NCBI GenBank assembly: GCA_026987255.1
Contig: JALSNA010000171.1
Span: 1-14,550 of the forward strand
Source of the DNA: Hyphomicrobiales bacterium
Lineage (GTDB): Bacteria; Pseudomonadota; Alphaproteobacteria; Rhizobiales; Aestuariivirgaceae
DNA length: 14,550 nt
Reading direction: 5' to 3'
Each line of letters opens with the position of its first letter. Position 1 is the first letter of the stretch. Of the stretch, positions 1 through 7,752 are shown one piece after another. The notes under the pieces were generated by a model. That model was given only the letters and a program-made list of their open reading frames with translations, ran no database searches and was not told the DNA's origin. A program made the position numbers and the translations under genes.

Positions 1-122
1 ATCATCTGGGTGGTTGGGAGGGGGCGCGGGCCGGCGCGACGCGCCTCAGCGCACAAAATAGGCCCGCTCCCCCTCCCGGACGCCTCACTTATCCTCTGGG
101 TGGCCGGGAGGGGGAGTGGGCC
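1..122. repeat. Alternating inverted/direct repeat array upstream of ccrM
   Basis: A 17-nt G-rich arm occurs at 16-32 and 106-122 as direct copies 90 bp apart. Its reverse complement lies between them at 61-77. The middle arm can pair with the left arm (16 of 17 pairs) or the right arm (17 of 17, one G-T wobble), each time across exactly 28 nt. The right-hand hairpin can extend inward to about 25 pairs with one mismatch (61-85 with 98-122). The 15 bp before each direct copy (1-15, 91-105) also match. The array reaches the left edge of the window and may continue. The arrangement resembles composite palindromic intergenic elements, but I do not recognise a named family. Confidence 0.8.
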
Positions 123-196
123 GGCGCGACGCACTTCCGTGCAAAAATGCAGGCGCGGGCCGGAGCGACGCACCTCCGTGCAAAAATGCAGGCGCG

Positions 197-198
<2 letters not shown>
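121..198. repeat. Two tandem 39-bp units with an internal mini-hairpin
   Basis: Units 121-159 and 160-198 differ at 2 of 39 positions. Each carries GCAC-(4 nt)-GTGC, at 131-142 and 170-181, followed by a TGCAaaaaTGCA palindrome. The related segment from position 31 has GCGC-(4 nt)-GCGC at 41-52 in the same place. One stem pair is therefore G-C in one copy and A-T in the others, a compensatory change that favours a structural role. The reading frame is open through the array to a stop at 298-300, because both periods (39 and 90) are multiples of three. The product would be low-complexity Arg/Gly/Pro sequence, so I do not call a gene. Confidence 0.8.
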
Positions 199-1453
<1,255 letters not shown>

Positions 1454-1457
1454 GCGC

Positions 1458-2519
1458 CTATTTTGCCGCCAGCGCCACCCGCAGAGCCTTGCGCATCACC
1501 GTGGGCAATCCGGCTTGCTCCACCTGCGCGCCCGGCCGCCACTGAAAGGCTCCGGGCACGGCAAAATCCATCGCCACCGGCGCAGTTGCGCGCAGCACCG
1601 CAAGGCGCAGGGAAAAATGCGTGAAGACATGGCGCACCGGGGTGGCGATGGCGCAATAGTCCAGCCCGAAGGGCGCTTGCCCCTGCCAGGCCCTGGCCCA
1701 TGCGTCACCGCTGCCATCCCATCCGCGCGAGGGCAGCTCCAGCATGCCGCCCAGCATGCCGCGCGATGGCCTGCGCCGCAAGAGCACGGCGCCATCGGCG
1801 CGGGTGATGAAGAAGGCCTCGCCAGTGCGCCGCGGGCGGGGCTTTTTCGCCGCCTTGCGCGGCAAGGCCCCGGCCAGCCCCAGGGCCCGCCCCCGGCATG
1901 CGGCGCGCCACGGGCAGGCGGCGCAATCGGGGGCCTTGGGTGTGCACACCATGCTGCCCAGATCCATCAGCGCCTGGGCGAAATCCCCCGGCCTGTGGCG
2001 CGGCACCAGGGCCTGCGCCGCTTGCGTGATGATCCGTTTTGCGCCCGGCAGCGGCTCGCCGATGGCCATGGCGCGGGCGATCACCCGCTCGGCATTGGCG
2101 TCCACCGCCGCCACCTGCCGGTCAAAGGCAATGGCCGCAATGGCCGCGGCCGTATAGGGCCCGATGCCCGGCAGCTTGCGCAGGTCATCCGCCGTGTCGG
2201 GAAAGCGCCCGCCCATCTCATGGGCCACCATGCGCGCGCAGGCATGCAGGTTGCGCGCCCGGGCGTAATACCCAAGCCCCGCCCAGGCCGCCATCACCTC
2301 CTCGCGCGAGGCCGCCGCCAGGGCCTGCACCACGGGCCAGCGGCGCAAGAAGGCGGTGAAATACCGCCCCGCCGCCGCCACCGTGGTCTGTTGCAGCATG
2401 ATTTCCGACAGCCAGACGCAATAGGGATCGGCCCGCTCGCCCGGCCCGGCGCGCCACGGCAGATCGCGCCGGTGGGCGTCATACCAGTCAAGGAGGGCGG
2501 ATGCGGCGATTTTGCCCAT
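1458..2519 (-). CDS. mutY: A/G-specific adenine glycosylase MutY
   Basis: A base-excision repair enzyme (353 aa) that removes adenine mispaired with 8-oxoguanine. The helix-hairpin-helix glycosylase domain fills the first half: catalytic Glu39 in WLSEIMLQQT, HhH LPGIGPYT at 116-123 and catalytic Asp140 in AVDANAERV. The iron-sulfur loop is complete (Cys192, 199, 202, 208; C-X6-C-X2-C-X5-C). A NUDIX-like C-terminal domain (about 232-353), which reads 8-oxoG, contains HVFTHF at 297-302. This is the usual FSH loop with Thr instead of Ser, and the His is kept. The open frame continues 90 codons upstream, but family alignment and GGGA before the ATG support the start at 2519. It is convergent with ccrM and has its own promoter side facing 2520-2620. 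A possible -10, TATTAT, lies at 2597-2602 on this strand. Confidence 0.96.
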   Translation of the reverse strand: MGKIAASALLDWYDAHRRDLPWRAGPGERADPYCVWLSEIMLQQTTVAAAGRYFTAFLRRWPVVQALAAASREEVMAAWAGLGYYARARNLHACARMVAHEMGGRFPDTADDLRKLPGIGPYTAAAIAAIAFDRQVAAVDANAERVIARAMAIGEPLPGAKRIITQAAQALVPRHRPGDFAQALMDLGSMVCTPKAPDCAACPWRAACRGRALGLAGALPRKAAKKPRPRRTGEAFFITRADGAVLLRRRPSRGMLGGMLELPSRGWDGSGDAWARAWQGQAPFGLDYCAIATPVRHVFTHFSLRLAVLRATAPVAMDFAVPGAFQWRPGAQVEQAGLPTVMRKALRVALAAK

Positions 2520-2723
2520 GTTTTTTTGTCCCGAGCTGGCTGAAAACGGCGCTTTGCAACCTTTGGATGATTGCCGGAAGTGCAAAAATGTGAGCAATAA
2601 TACCCCATGCTGACTATGGTGATATGGCCATAGAAAAAAGGCGAAGATCAAGAAATAATGCAATCTGGTCCTTATCCTCCATGCGCCATTGATCCGGGCT
2701 GGTGGCAGGGCCATATGAAAAGA

Positions 2724-2857
2724 GGACAAAGAGGCGTTTTGCACGCCTTTCCGATGGATTTTCCGGTTGGCCGGACAGGCTGACTGCATATTGCCCCCGG
2801 TCGCAGCAGTCCGTCTGGTCAGGGAGCGGGTCCCGGGAAGGGATCCGCTCCTTTTTT
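2724..2857 (+). ncRNA. Candidate small RNA or ccm leader transcript
   Basis: Inferred from a terminator with no gene before it. A possible promoter is TTGATC (2689-2694), 17 bp, CATATG (2712-2717), giving a transcript of about 134 nt that ends in the hairpin at 2823-2857. A second small hairpin, AGGCGT-(5 nt)-ACGCCT, lies at 2732-2748. A 22-codon open frame (ATG 2715, stop 2781-2783) has an AGGG five bases before its ATG, so a leader peptide with attenuation is an alternative to a free small RNA. It matches no RNA family that I recognise. Confidence 0.3.
2823..2857 (+). terminator. Strong intrinsic terminator with no gene upstream
   Basis: A 12-bp stem (2823-2834 with 2840-2851, one G-T wobble) around the 5-nt loop GGGAA is followed directly by six T (2852-2857). 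It points forward. The gene to its left, mutY, is on the other strand and reads away, so this structure ends some other transcript or attenuates one entering ccmI. Confidence 0.85.
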
Positions 2858-3020
2858 GTGCCCCGCGTCAGCCTTTCCATGACCGATTGGTAATGCGCCA
2901 GACCATTGCGAAGCCCCCCTGAATGGCATAGGTTGCGAGCCGTCACATGCTCGCGCCTGTCTGCCGGAAGGCGCGGCGCGCAATGTCAAGCAAACAGCAA
3001 GGAAAACAGGCAGAAGCGGC

Positions 3021-4580
3021 ATGACGCAAAGCATGATGTTCTGGGTGTTGAGCGCCCTTCTGGCCCTTGTGGTTCTGGTTGCCCTGATCGTTCCCTTCCT
3101 GCGCCACCCGCGCAAGGCCCTGGCACGGGCCGAATACGACCTGGCCATCTACAAGGACCAGCTGCGCGAGCTGGAGGAGGAGGTCAAGGCCGGCGCCATT
3201 CCCGAATCCGAGGCGGCCGCGGCGCGCAACGAGATCGCCCGGCGCATCCTGGGCGCCGACACCGCCCGCAAGAAGGCCGAAGGGGCGCTGAACGAGCAAA
3301 GCACGCCCGCCGAAAAGGCCATCGCCGCCCTTGCCGCCATCGTCCTCGTGCCCGCCCTGGCCTATGGCGTCTACCTGCAGAAGGGCGCCCCGGACATGCC
3401 CGACATGCCCATCGCCAAGCGCATGGCCGATGCCGCCCGCCACAATGACGTCACCGCCCTGATCAGGCGGGTGGAGGAGCGCCTGGCCAGGCACCCCGAT
3501 GACATTCAGGGCTGGCTGGCCCTTGCGCCCGTTTATTCCCGCCAGGGGCGCTATGCCAAGGCCGCCAATGCCTGGCGCAACGCCATCCGCCTGAGCAAGA
3601 CGCCGGATGCCGATCTCTACAATGCCCTGGGCGAATCGCTGGTCTATGCCAACAACGGCAAGCTGGTGAAGGAGGCCCGCACCGCTTTCGCCAGGGCCCT
3701 GAAGCTGGCCCCGGGCAATCCCATGAGCCGCTATTTTCTCGCCCAGGCCGACATTCAGGACGGCAAGCGGGACAAGGCCCTGGCCGCCCTGAAGAAACTG
3801 TTGAAGGATCTGCCGAAGGATTTCGGCGGCCGGGGGCTCATCGAGCGCCAGATCGCCGCGCTGGAAGGCAAGCCCGCGACGGCGCAAAAATCCGCCGCGG
3901 CGCCATCCCGCGCCGGCCAAGGCGGCCCCACGCAGGAACAGATCAAGGCCCGTCTGGCGGCGACGAAGGACATGAGCCCGCAAGCCCGCCAGGAAATGAT
4001 CCGCAACATGGTCGACGGCCTGGAACAGAAGCTGAGCGAGAACCCGGACAACCTGGGCGGCTGGTTGCGGCTCATCAAGGCGCGCGTCGTGCTCGGGCAA
4101 AAGGCCAGGGCCCAGGCCGCCTACGAGGCCGCCCGCAAGGCCTTTGCCGGTCAGGACAAGCGCATCAGGGCGCTCGATTCCCTGGCCACCGCCCAGGGGC
4201 TGAAGGTGGCCGCTCCCGTGCATCTGGCTCCGGCGGAGCAAAAGCCCGCTCCGGCCCGCCCGGCACGGAACGAGGCCAGGGCCGCGCCGGCCGCCGATGG
4301 CCCCACTGCCGAACAGGTGCGCCAGCGCATGCAGCGCATGAAGGACATGAGCCCGCAGGCCCGTCAGGAAATGATCCGCAACATGGTCGACGGCCTGGAG
4401 CAGAAGCTGGACGAGAACCCGGACAACCTGGGCGGCTGGCTGCGGCTCATCAAGGCGCGCACCGTTCTGGGCGAAAAGGACAAGGCCAGGGCCGCCCTGG
4501 AGAAGGCCAGGCAGGCCTTTGCCGGCAAGCCCGAAGCCCTGGGCGAGCTGAGCCGCCTGTCGGAAAAACTCGGGCTGTAA
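3021..4580 (+). CDS. ccmI: Cytochrome c biogenesis protein CcmI (CycH)
   Basis: The apocytochrome c chaperone of System I maturation, anchored in the inner membrane; it presents the CXXCH tail of apocytochrome to the CcmF-CcmH ligase. The N-terminus is typical: a membrane helix (about 5-27), the conserved RAEYDLAIYKDQLRELEEE segment (37-54), then a second helix (about 101-119). TPR-like periplasmic repeats follow (about 140-265). The C-terminal part is unusual: a domain of about 75 residues occurs twice (303-378 and 428-503), joined by an Ala/Pro-rich linker (about 395-428). This lengthens the protein to 519 aa, whereas I would expect roughly 350-400 aa. The ATG at 3021 has only a weak ribosome site, and ATG 3033 (MMFWVL...) is a credible alternative. 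It is the first gene of the ccm group, with 59 bp before ccmE. Confidence 0.93.
   Translation: MTQSMMFWVLSALLALVVLVALIVPFLRHPRKALARAEYDLAIYKDQLRELEEEVKAGAIPESEAAAARNEIARRILGADTARKKAEGALNEQSTPAEKAIAALAAIVLVPALAYGVYLQKGAPDMPDMPIAKRMADAARHNDVTALIRRVEERLARHPDDIQGWLALAPVYSRQGRYAKAANAWRNAIRLSKTPDADLYNALGESLVYANNGKLVKEARTAFARALKLAPGNPMSRYFLAQADIQDGKRDKALAALKKLLKDLPKDFGGRGLIERQIAALEGKPATAQKSAAAPSRAGQGGPTQEQIKARLAATKDMSPQARQEMIRNMVDGLEQKLSENPDNLGGWLRLIKARVVLGQKARAQAAYEAARKAFAGQDKRIRALDSLATAQGLKVAAPVHLAPAEQKPAPARPARNEARAAPAADGPTAEQVRQRMQRMKDMSPQARQEMIRNMVDGLEQKLDENPDNLGGWLRLIKARTVLGEKDKARAALEKARQAFAGKPEALGELSRLSEKLGL
3969..4085 (+). repeat. ccmI internal duplication, copy 1
   Basis: These 117 bp match 4344-4460 at all but 6 positions (about 95%). 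The repeat offset is 375 bp, exactly 125 codons. Of the 39 encoded residues (317-355), 38 are identical to the second copy; the one change is Ser339 to Asp464. Confidence 0.9.
4344..4460 (+). repeat. ccmI internal duplication, copy 2
   Basis: The partner of 3969-4085. Outside these 117 bp the two domain copies are much more diverged, although still alignable as protein (for example KAFAGQ against QAFAGK). The near-identical core therefore suggests recent gene conversion within an older duplication, or strong constraint on this segment. Confidence 0.9.
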
Positions 4581-4586
4581 GCCTTT

Positions 4587-4603
4587 CGCCTTGTGCCAAG
4601 GCG
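4587..4603 (+). other. Small hairpin between ccmI and ccmE
   Basis: CGCCTTG-TGC-CAAGGCG forms a 7-bp perfect stem in the 59-bp gap. No T-tract follows, so it is unlikely to terminate. It could mark an mRNA processing or stability point between ccmI and ccmE. After it, a 9-codon frame (ATG 4614) ends in a TGA that overlaps the ccmE ATG. I take this as chance. Confidence 0.35.
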
Positions 4604-4639
4604 TGAAACAGTGATGAAAAAGCACATGGGAGCAAGACC

Positions 4640-5101
4640 ATGACCCGCAAGCAGCAGCGCACCACACTCATTCTGTCCGGGCTGGTGTTTCTCGGCATTG
4701 CCGCGGGCCTCATCCTTTACGCCCTGCGCGACACCATCGTGTTCTTCTATACCCCTGGCGAGGTCGCCGAGAAGCATGTCGCGCCGGGCACCCGCCTGCG
4801 CCTGGGCGGCCTGGTCAAGGAGGGCTCCTTCAAGCAGGGGGATGGCGGCTTGATCCATTTCGTCATCACCGACACCGACAAGGACATCGCCGTCACCTAC
4901 AAGGGCGTGCTGCCCGATCTGTTCAAGGAGGGCCAGGGCGTGGTGGCCGAGGGCGTCTTGTTGCCCGATGGCGCCTTTCGCGCCGATTCGGTGCTCGCCA
5001 AGCATGATGAGAAATACATGCCCCGCGAGGTCGCCGAAGCACTGAAGAAGAAGGGCTACTGGGATCCCAACAAGTCCGATGGCGGGGAGAAAACACAATG
5101 A
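4640..5101 (+). CDS. ccmE: Periplasmic heme chaperone CcmE (CycJ)
   Basis: CcmE receives heme from the CcmABCD complex, holds it covalently on a histidine and passes it to CcmF/CcmH for attachment to apocytochrome c. The 153-aa protein has one N-terminal signal-anchor helix (about 9-28), then an OB-fold beta-barrel in the periplasm (about 45-125). The heme-binding site is visible as [10 protein letters not shown], with the linking His122 and the axial Tyr126. Length and C-terminal tail are normal for the family. GGGAG lies 8 bases before the ATG. The stop overlaps the ccmF start (ATGA at 5098-5101), so the two are translationally coupled and surely in one transcript. Confidence 0.97.
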   Translation: MTRKQQRTTLILSGLVFLGIAAGLILYALRDTIVFFYTPGEVAEKHVAPGTRLRLGGLVKEGSFKQGDGGLIHFVITDTDKDIAVTYKGVLPDLFKEGQGVVAEGVLLPDGAFRADSVLAKHDEKYMPREVAEALKKKGYWDPNKSDGGEKTQ

Positions 5102-7089
5102 TTGTCGAACTGGGTCATTTCGCTCTGGTGCTGGCCTTTGCCGTCGCCGTCTATCAGACCATCATCCCGCTTTATGGGGCCGCCCGCGGCAGCCAGCGGC
5201 TGATGAACGTGGCCGGATCCGCCGCCCTGACGCAATTTGTCCTGGTGGCCATGGCCTTCGCCGCCCTCATCTGGGCCTATGTCAACTCCGATTTCTCGGT
5301 GGAGAACGTCTGGGCCAATTCCCACACCGCCAAGCCCTTGCTCTACAAGGTCACCGGCGTGTGGAGCAACCATGAGGGCTCCATGCTCCTGTGGGTCTCC
5401 ATCCTGGCCTTTTTCGGCGCCGCCATCGCCCTGTTTTCGGGCAATCTGCCACAGTCGCTCAAGGCCCGCGTGCTCGGCGTGCAAGGCTCCATCTCGGTGG
5501 CTTTCCTGCTCTACATCGTCACCGTTTCCAATCCCTTTGCGCGCATTCCGCTCGATCAGGTGCCCATGCAGGGGCGCGGCTTCAATCCCATCTTGCAAGA
5601 TCCCGCCCTGGCCTTCCATCCGCCCTTGCTCTATTCGGGCTACGTGGGCTTTTCGGTGGCCTTTTCCTTCGCCATCGCCGCCCTCATGGAGGGCAAGGTG
5701 GACGCCGCCTGGGCCCGCTGGGTGCGCCCCTGGACACTGGCCGCCTGGACGTTCCTGACCCTCGGCATCGCCCTGGGCTCCTGGTGGGCCTATTACGAGC
5801 TCGGCTGGGGCGGCTGGTGGTTCTGGGATCCGGTGGAGAACGCCTCCCTCATGCCCTGGCTGGCCGGCACCGCCCTGCTGCATTCGGCCATTGTGGTGGA
5901 AAAGCGCAACACCTTGAAGATCTGGACCATATTGCTGGCCATCATCGCCTTTTCGCTGTCGCTCATCGGCACCTTCCTGGTGCGCTCCGGGGTGCTCTCC
6001 TCGGTGCATGCCTTTGCCGTCGACCCTGAGCGCGGCGTCTTTATCCTGATGATCTTGCTGTTCTTCATCGGCGGCTCCTTCATTCTCTATGCCGCCAGGG
6101 CCAGCTCGTTGAAAACCGGCGGGCTCTTTGCCCCCATTTCGCGCGAGGGGGCTTTGGTGGTCAACAACCTGCTCATGTCGGCCTCCGCCGCGGCGGTCTT
6201 CATCGGCACGCTCTTTCCGCTCGCCTACGAGGCCATGACCAACGGCGGCAAGATCACCGTCGGCGCGCCCTATTTCAATTTCACCTTCGGCCTGCTGATG
6301 ATCCCGCTTCTGCTGCTCATTCCGGTGGGCCCCATGCTGTCGTGGAAGCGCGCCGATCTCTTCGCCGCCCTGCGCAAGCTCATTCCCGCCGCCGCCATCG
6401 CCCTCATCGTCGCCCTGGCGGTCATCGCCGTGACCTCCGGCCGCGTCTTCATGGCCGCCCTGGGGCTGGCCCTGGGGGTGTGGATCGTGGCTGGCGCGCT
6501 GGTGGAGCTGGCCGGGCGCATCAAGCTGTTCCGCGCCCCTGCGAGTGTGTCCCTGCGCCGCCTGTGGAACATCCCCGGTCAGGCCCTGGGCATGGCCCTG
6601 GCGCACATGGGCATGGGGCTGGTGGTGCTCGGCATCATCGCCTCCTCCACCTGGAAGGAGGAGGTCATCACCTCAATCAACATCGGCGATTCCATCAAGG
6701 CCGGCGGCTACGAGGTGCGCTTCATGTCCGAGCGCGAGGAAAAGGGCCCCGATTACATCGCCCAGCAGGCCCATTTCGACATTCTGAAGAATGGCCGGAA
6801 AATCCGCGAGGTCTTTTCGGAAAAACGCGCCTTCATCCCGCGCGGCATGCCGACGACGGAGGTCGGGCTGGTGCATTTCCTCTCCGGCGATCTCTATGTC
6901 GCCATTGGCGATCACGACAAGAAGGGCCTGGTGGTGCGGGTCTATTTCCAGCCCTTCATCTACCTGATGTGGATCGGCGCGCTGTTCATGGCCTTCGGCG
7001 GTGTCGTCTCCCTGCTTGACCGCCGCTTCCGTGTCGGCGTGGCCAAAAAGGCCGCGGCACGCCTTGCCGCCGAAGGGGCAAAGTCATGA
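5098..7089 (+). CDS. ccmF: Cytochrome c heme lyase subunit CcmF (CycK)
   Basis: The large polytopic inner-membrane component of the System I holocytochrome c synthase, which joins heme to apocytochrome cysteines with CcmH and CcmI. The 663-aa protein has many membrane helices and the periplasmic tryptophan-rich WWD signature [14 protein letters not shown] (237-250). Histidines in family context are His174 ([10 protein letters not shown]), His262 (LLHSAIV), His304 ([10 protein letters not shown]) and His503 (LAHMGMG). They correspond well to His173, 261, 303 and 491 of the E. coli protein. HEGSM is at 92-96. A large soluble loop (about 520-630) precedes the last helix. GGGGAG (5084-5089) serves its ATG, inside the end of ccmE. 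No ccmG follows; the next gene is ccmH. Confidence 0.98.
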   Translation: MIVELGHFALVLAFAVAVYQTIIPLYGAARGSQRLMNVAGSAALTQFVLVAMAFAALIWAYVNSDFSVENVWANSHTAKPLLYKVTGVWSNHEGSMLLWVSILAFFGAAIALFSGNLPQSLKARVLGVQGSISVAFLLYIVTVSNPFARIPLDQVPMQGRGFNPILQDPALAFHPPLLYSGYVGFSVAFSFAIAALMEGKVDAAWARWVRPWTLAAWTFLTLGIALGSWWAYYELGWGGWWFWDPVENASLMPWLAGTALLHSAIVVEKRNTLKIWTILLAIIAFSLSLIGTFLVRSGVLSSVHAFAVDPERGVFILMILLFFIGGSFILYAARASSLKTGGLFAPISREGALVVNNLLMSASAAAVFIGTLFPLAYEAMTNGGKITVGAPYFNFTFGLLMIPLLLLIPVGPMLSWKRADLFAALRKLIPAAAIALIVALAVIAVTSGRVFMAALGLALGVWIVAGALVELAGRIKLFRAPASVSLRRLWNIPGQALGMALAHMGMGLVVLGIIASSTWKEEVITSINIGDSIKAGGYEVRFMSEREEKGPDYIAQQAHFDILKNGRKIREVFSEKRAFIPRGMPTTEVGLVHFLSGDLYVAIGDHDKKGLVVRVYFQPFIYLMWIGALFMAFGGVVSLLDRRFRVGVAKKAAARLAAEGAKS

Positions 7090-7103
7090 CAAGGAGGTGG
7101 ATC

Positions 7104-7580
7104 ATGCGCAAATGGCTGTCCGCGGCGCTTTGTGTGCTCGCTTTGTCCGCTTATGCGCCCGCATCGCAGGCGGTGGAGCCCTCCGAGATGCTCAAGGATC
7201 CGAAACTGGAGGCCAGGGCGCGCAATATCTCCAAGAACCTGCGCTGCCTGGTGTGCCAGAACGAGAGCATCGACGAATCCAACGCCGATCTGGCCAAGGA
7301 CCTGCGCATCCTGCTGCGCGAGCGCCTGAAGGCCGGCGACAGCGACGAGCAGGCGGTGAACTATCTGGTGTCGCGTTATGGCGAATATGTCCTGCTCAAG
7401 CCGCGCCTGGCGCCCCATACCTACATCCTGTGGTTCGGCCCCTTCGCCGTTCTGCTCATCGGTGGCCTGGCGCTCTATTACGCCCGCCGCAAGTCCGCCG
7501 CCTCACAGGCCGCCGCCAGGGTGGAAGCCGATCTCAGCGATGAAGAGCGCCAGCGCCTGGAAGAGGTGCTGAAATCCTGA
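7104..7580 (+). CDS. ccmH: Thiol-redox cytochrome c maturation protein CcmH (CycL)
   Basis: A 158-aa protein that reduces, or forms a mixed disulfide with, the apocytochrome CXXCH cysteines before heme attachment by CcmF. A signal peptide (about 1-23, ending SQA) is followed by the three-helix domain with the diagnostic LRCLVCQNESI (redox Cys48 and Cys51). One membrane helix (about 107-127) then leads into a short charged cytoplasmic tail. An ATG at 7086 overlaps the ccmF stop and would add six residues. The ATG at 7104 is preferred because an excellent AAGGAGGT (7091-7098) sits five bases before it and gives a clean signal peptide. This is the short CcmH type; the TPR part found fused in E. 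coli CcmH is the separate CcmI here. Confidence 0.96.
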   Translation: MRKWLSAALCVLALSAYAPASQAVEPSEMLKDPKLEARARNISKNLRCLVCQNESIDESNADLAKDLRILLRERLKAGDSDEQAVNYLVSRYGEYVLLKPRLAPHTYILWFGPFAVLLIGGLALYYARRKSAASQAAARVEADLSDEERQRLEEVLKS

Positions 7581-7627
7581 CCGGCCACCGCCATCCCCTG
7601 CGCCGCCATTACCAAGATTTCATTGAC

Positions 7628-7657
7628 AGGACATGGTATCGTAAGATGCCATGTCCT
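7628..7657. promoter_or_regulatory. 13-bp hairpin/operator-like inverted repeat upstream of degP
   Basis: AGGACATGGTATC (7628-7640) pairs completely with GATGCCATGTCCT (7645-7657), counting one G-T wobble, around the loop GTAA, a GNRA-type tetraloop. No T-run follows (ATCTCTTTG), so it is a weak terminator candidate for the ccm operon. TTGACA at 7623-7628 abuts the left arm and could be a -35 box. In that case the repeat would lie within the degP promoter, where a regulator might bind, but I see no good -10 at the right distance. Confidence 0.55.
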
Positions 7658-7752
7658 ATCTCTTTGATTGCAAAAGGCGAATGCCTGACAGCTTTTCCCC
7701 CGAAGCATTGCAAATCCTGATTCCCCTCATGAAGACAAGGAGATTTCCTGAA

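Larger units (their letters stand above)
2520..3020. other. 500-bp spacer between divergent mutY and ccmI
   Basis: I see no convincing protein gene here. The mutY-proximal part (about 2560-2660) is AT-richer than its surroundings. It holds a TATTAT -10-like box for mutY (2597-2602, minus) and the palindrome TATGGCCATA (2623-2632). The middle holds a possible forward promoter and a strong forward terminator at 2823-2857. The last 160 bp before ccmI contain only a weak promoter-like pair, TTGCGA (2906-2911) and TAGGTT (2929-2934), with 17-bp spacing. The ccmI transcription start is therefore not resolved. Confidence 0.6.

Noticed and set aside
2520..2789. 90-codon N-terminal extension of MutY
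   Set aside because: The MutY family begins just before the MGKIAASALLDWY segment. The extension covers AT-rich spacer with promoter-like sequence and reads as random.
2724..2857. Identification as 4.5S (SRP) RNA, 6S RNA or a tRNA
   Set aside because: The SRP tetraloop and asymmetric-loop motif, a 6S-type central bubble and a tRNA cloverleaf with a T-arm were looked for and not seen.
2702..2893. 63-codon forward frame in the mutY-ccmI spacer
   Set aside because: It runs straight through the strong terminator hairpin, has no good ribosome site and does not look like a protein.
2943..4667. Long reverse-strand frame (574 codons) across ccmI
   Set aside because: It is a shadow of the high-GC ccmI codons. 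The forward protein has clear family motifs. Similar long reverse frames over ccmF, degP, the kinase and glnE are rejected for the same reason.
5056..6606. 516-codon reverse-strand frame opposite ccmF
   Set aside because: His/Gly/Gln-rich low-complexity translation typical of antisense frames in GC-rich genes; no domain is recognisable.
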